The position numbers and the translations under genes were made by a program. Positions 42,136 through 42,844 of a stretch of DNA of 42,844 bases are shown piece by piece (within the stretch, counting starts at the first letter, position 1; each line of letters begins with the position of its first letter). The notes under the pieces were generated by a model that did no database searches, was not told the origin of the DNA, and saw only the letters and a list, made by a program, of their open reading frames with translations. Source of the DNA: Oscillospiraceae bacterium (lineage in GTDB: Bacteria; Bacillota; Clostridia; Oscillospirales; Ruminococcaceae); NCBI GenBank assembly GCA_031284525.1, contig JAISZR010000002.1, positions 1 through 42,844 on the forward strand. Reading direction: 5' to 3'.

Positions 42136-42477
42136 ATGAGTGAAGTTGAGAAAACTGAAGAAATAACTGAAGGTTCCGCGTGCAGTCCCAAACGGGAATG
42201 CAAATGTAAATACTTATTCTTAATGGTCGGGGTTAATCTGGTTTTCAGTCTTCTTACGTTTTGCATTCTTTTTGATGTCCACCACGAAATAAAACGCGGC
42301 ATCCATAGATTTAGTGAATGCCGGCCGCCTAGGCACAGACATTATGACAGAGATCCTTGGGGAAGAATGGGACGAAATTACGGCGAAGGGCGGCACAGCG
42401 AACCAGAATTCGAACACAGTGAGCCGGAATTTATCGAGCACGGTGAGCCCGGTCCAACCGAAAGCGAAAGCGAATGA
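42136..42477 (+). CDS. Small single-pass membrane protein with His/Arg- and Glu-rich tail
   Basis: A 113-residue protein of no recognised family. A Glu-rich N-terminus, a Cys/Lys patch (CSPKRECKCK) and one membrane segment (YLFLMVGVNLVFSLLTFCILF) are followed by a charged tail. The tail is first His/Arg-rich (PPRHRHYDRDPWGRMGR), then has short repeats EPEF, EPEF, GEPGP and ends ESESE. GAGGAGGAAC lies just before ATG at 42136. Orientation relative to the membrane is unclear. A terminator follows, so it is probably a single-gene unit. Confidence 0.72.
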   Translation: MSEVEKTEEITEGSACSPKRECKCKYLFLMVGVNLVFSLLTFCILFDVHHEIKRGIHRFSECRPPRHRHYDRDPWGRMGRNYGEGRHSEPEFEHSEPEFIEHGEPGPTESESE

Positions 42478-42519
42478 CCAAAACTGATTTCGGCGTTAGT
42501 CGATGAGAAAAGACAAAAA

Positions 42520-42564
42520 ACGATCCCCCGCACCACAGAAGATTGTGTCGGGAGGGTCGTTTTT
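42520..42564 (+). terminator. Intrinsic terminator after the small membrane protein
   Basis: ACGA-CCC-CCG-CAC on the 5' side pairs with GTG-CGG-GGG-TCGT on the 3' side with small mismatches, flanked by an A-run and followed by TTTTT. Confidence 0.75.
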
Positions 42565-42601
42565 GTGTGGAAACCCCGCCAGAAAGTGGTGCACCCACCC
42601 A

Positions 42602-42649
42602 AAAACTCCACGTTTCAGACATTTGAGAAACGGGTGGTATTTTTGGAGT
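42602..42649 (-). terminator. Terminator of the partial gene at the window end
   Basis: On the minus strand ACTCCA...CGTTTC pairs with GAAACG-TGGAGT across an asymmetric internal loop and is followed by TTTTTGGG. It begins right after the stop codon at 42650. Confidence 0.6.
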
Positions 42650-42844
42650 TTAACGCACTATCCTCTGCGCTGTTTCTTCGGCTGGAATATCTAGTAACTC
42701 ACCTTGTTGAATTTCGATTGTGAAGAGAACTGCCTCACCATCAGCACCGCAACATATGGAGACAATTGTTCCTGTGGTAGGGCCACCTTCAGTCGCCACT
42801 TTCACACAATTGAGCTCCCCAACTAGCTTCTCTCCTTGTTGGGT
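42650..42844 (-). CDS. 3' end of an unidentified gene, cut by the window edge
   Basis: An open frame enters at the window end and stops with TAA at 42650-42652, giving at least 64 residues. The segment contains KLVGELNCVKVATEGGPTTG, a CC pair in VSICCGADGE, and ends AEETAQRIVR. The frame is uninterrupted and followed by a terminator, so it is probably real. I do not recognise the family. Confidence 0.6.
   Translation of the reverse strand, partial: TQQGEKLVGELNCVKVATEGGPTTGTIVSICCGADGEAVLFTIEIQQGELLDIPAEETAQRIVR

Overview
The window looks like a chromosomal segment of a Gram-positive anaerobe of the class Clostridia, probably in the Oscillospirales/Ruminococcaceae range. The evidence is a PASTA-domain penicillin-binding protein in a murE-murF-mraY cluster, the meso-DAP motif DNPR in MurE, a DnaD-like plus DnaI-like helicase-loading pair, YqeG, YqeK and DUF2953 proteins, an L13-type leader RNA, and the GGGtGRT/NifU-like pair that is typical of clostridia. 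G+C is about 40% by eye, tRNA genes encode their CCA ends, and GTG and TTG starts are frequent. Several core proteins are shortened or altered (UvrC, pyruvate kinase, SecD), which may point to genome reduction. No insertion sequence, CRISPR array or prophage was seen.

Layout. 1-2.1 kb, minus strand: rplM-rpsI-rpsU-yqeG behind a consensus promoter and an L13-type leader. 2.1-10 kb, plus strand: uvrC, the PASTA PBP, murE, murF and mraY. An ABC exporter on the opposite strand overlaps the 3' end of mraY, where murD would be expected. 12.2-15.1 kb, minus strand: an amino-acid ABC importer, and after it a tRNA cluster (Gly, Arg, His, Gln). The importer is preceded by a 25-codon leader ORF with five consecutive histidine codons and an intrinsic terminator, which has the form of a his-type attenuator. 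15.2-21.1 kb, plus strand: protein quality control (tig, clpP, clpX, lon). 21.2-26.1 kb: mtnN, pgi, a methyltransferase, a short pyruvate kinase and a secreted phosphoesterase. 26.2-29.1 kb: helicase-loader genes and degV. 29.3-31.1 kb, minus strand: secG-gltX. 31.2-33.7 kb, plus strand: tRNA-Leu, a strongly structured unannotated RNA region, rpsB (with an in-frame stop before its tail) and tsf. 33.8-34.7 kb, minus strand: a small exported protein and two tRNAs. 34.9-39.1 kb, plus strand: secD without secF, a membrane-anchored macrodomain protein, two small membrane proteins, yqeK and tRNA-Arg. 39.1-42.8 kb: an acetyltransferase, tRNA-Val, the GGGtGRT/NifU-like pair, a small membrane protein and the end of an unknown gene.

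The most notable signal is the proposed histidine attenuator at 14856-15132. Its leader peptide, terminator, competing pairing and promoter can all be read in the sequence. It would couple histidine supply to a transporter operon that runs without an evident terminator into the promoter of a cluster containing tRNA-His. Two unannotated structured RNA candidates (12083-12244 and 31287-31590), the SecD/macrodomain arrangement and the interrupted S2 tail are the next most interesting points.
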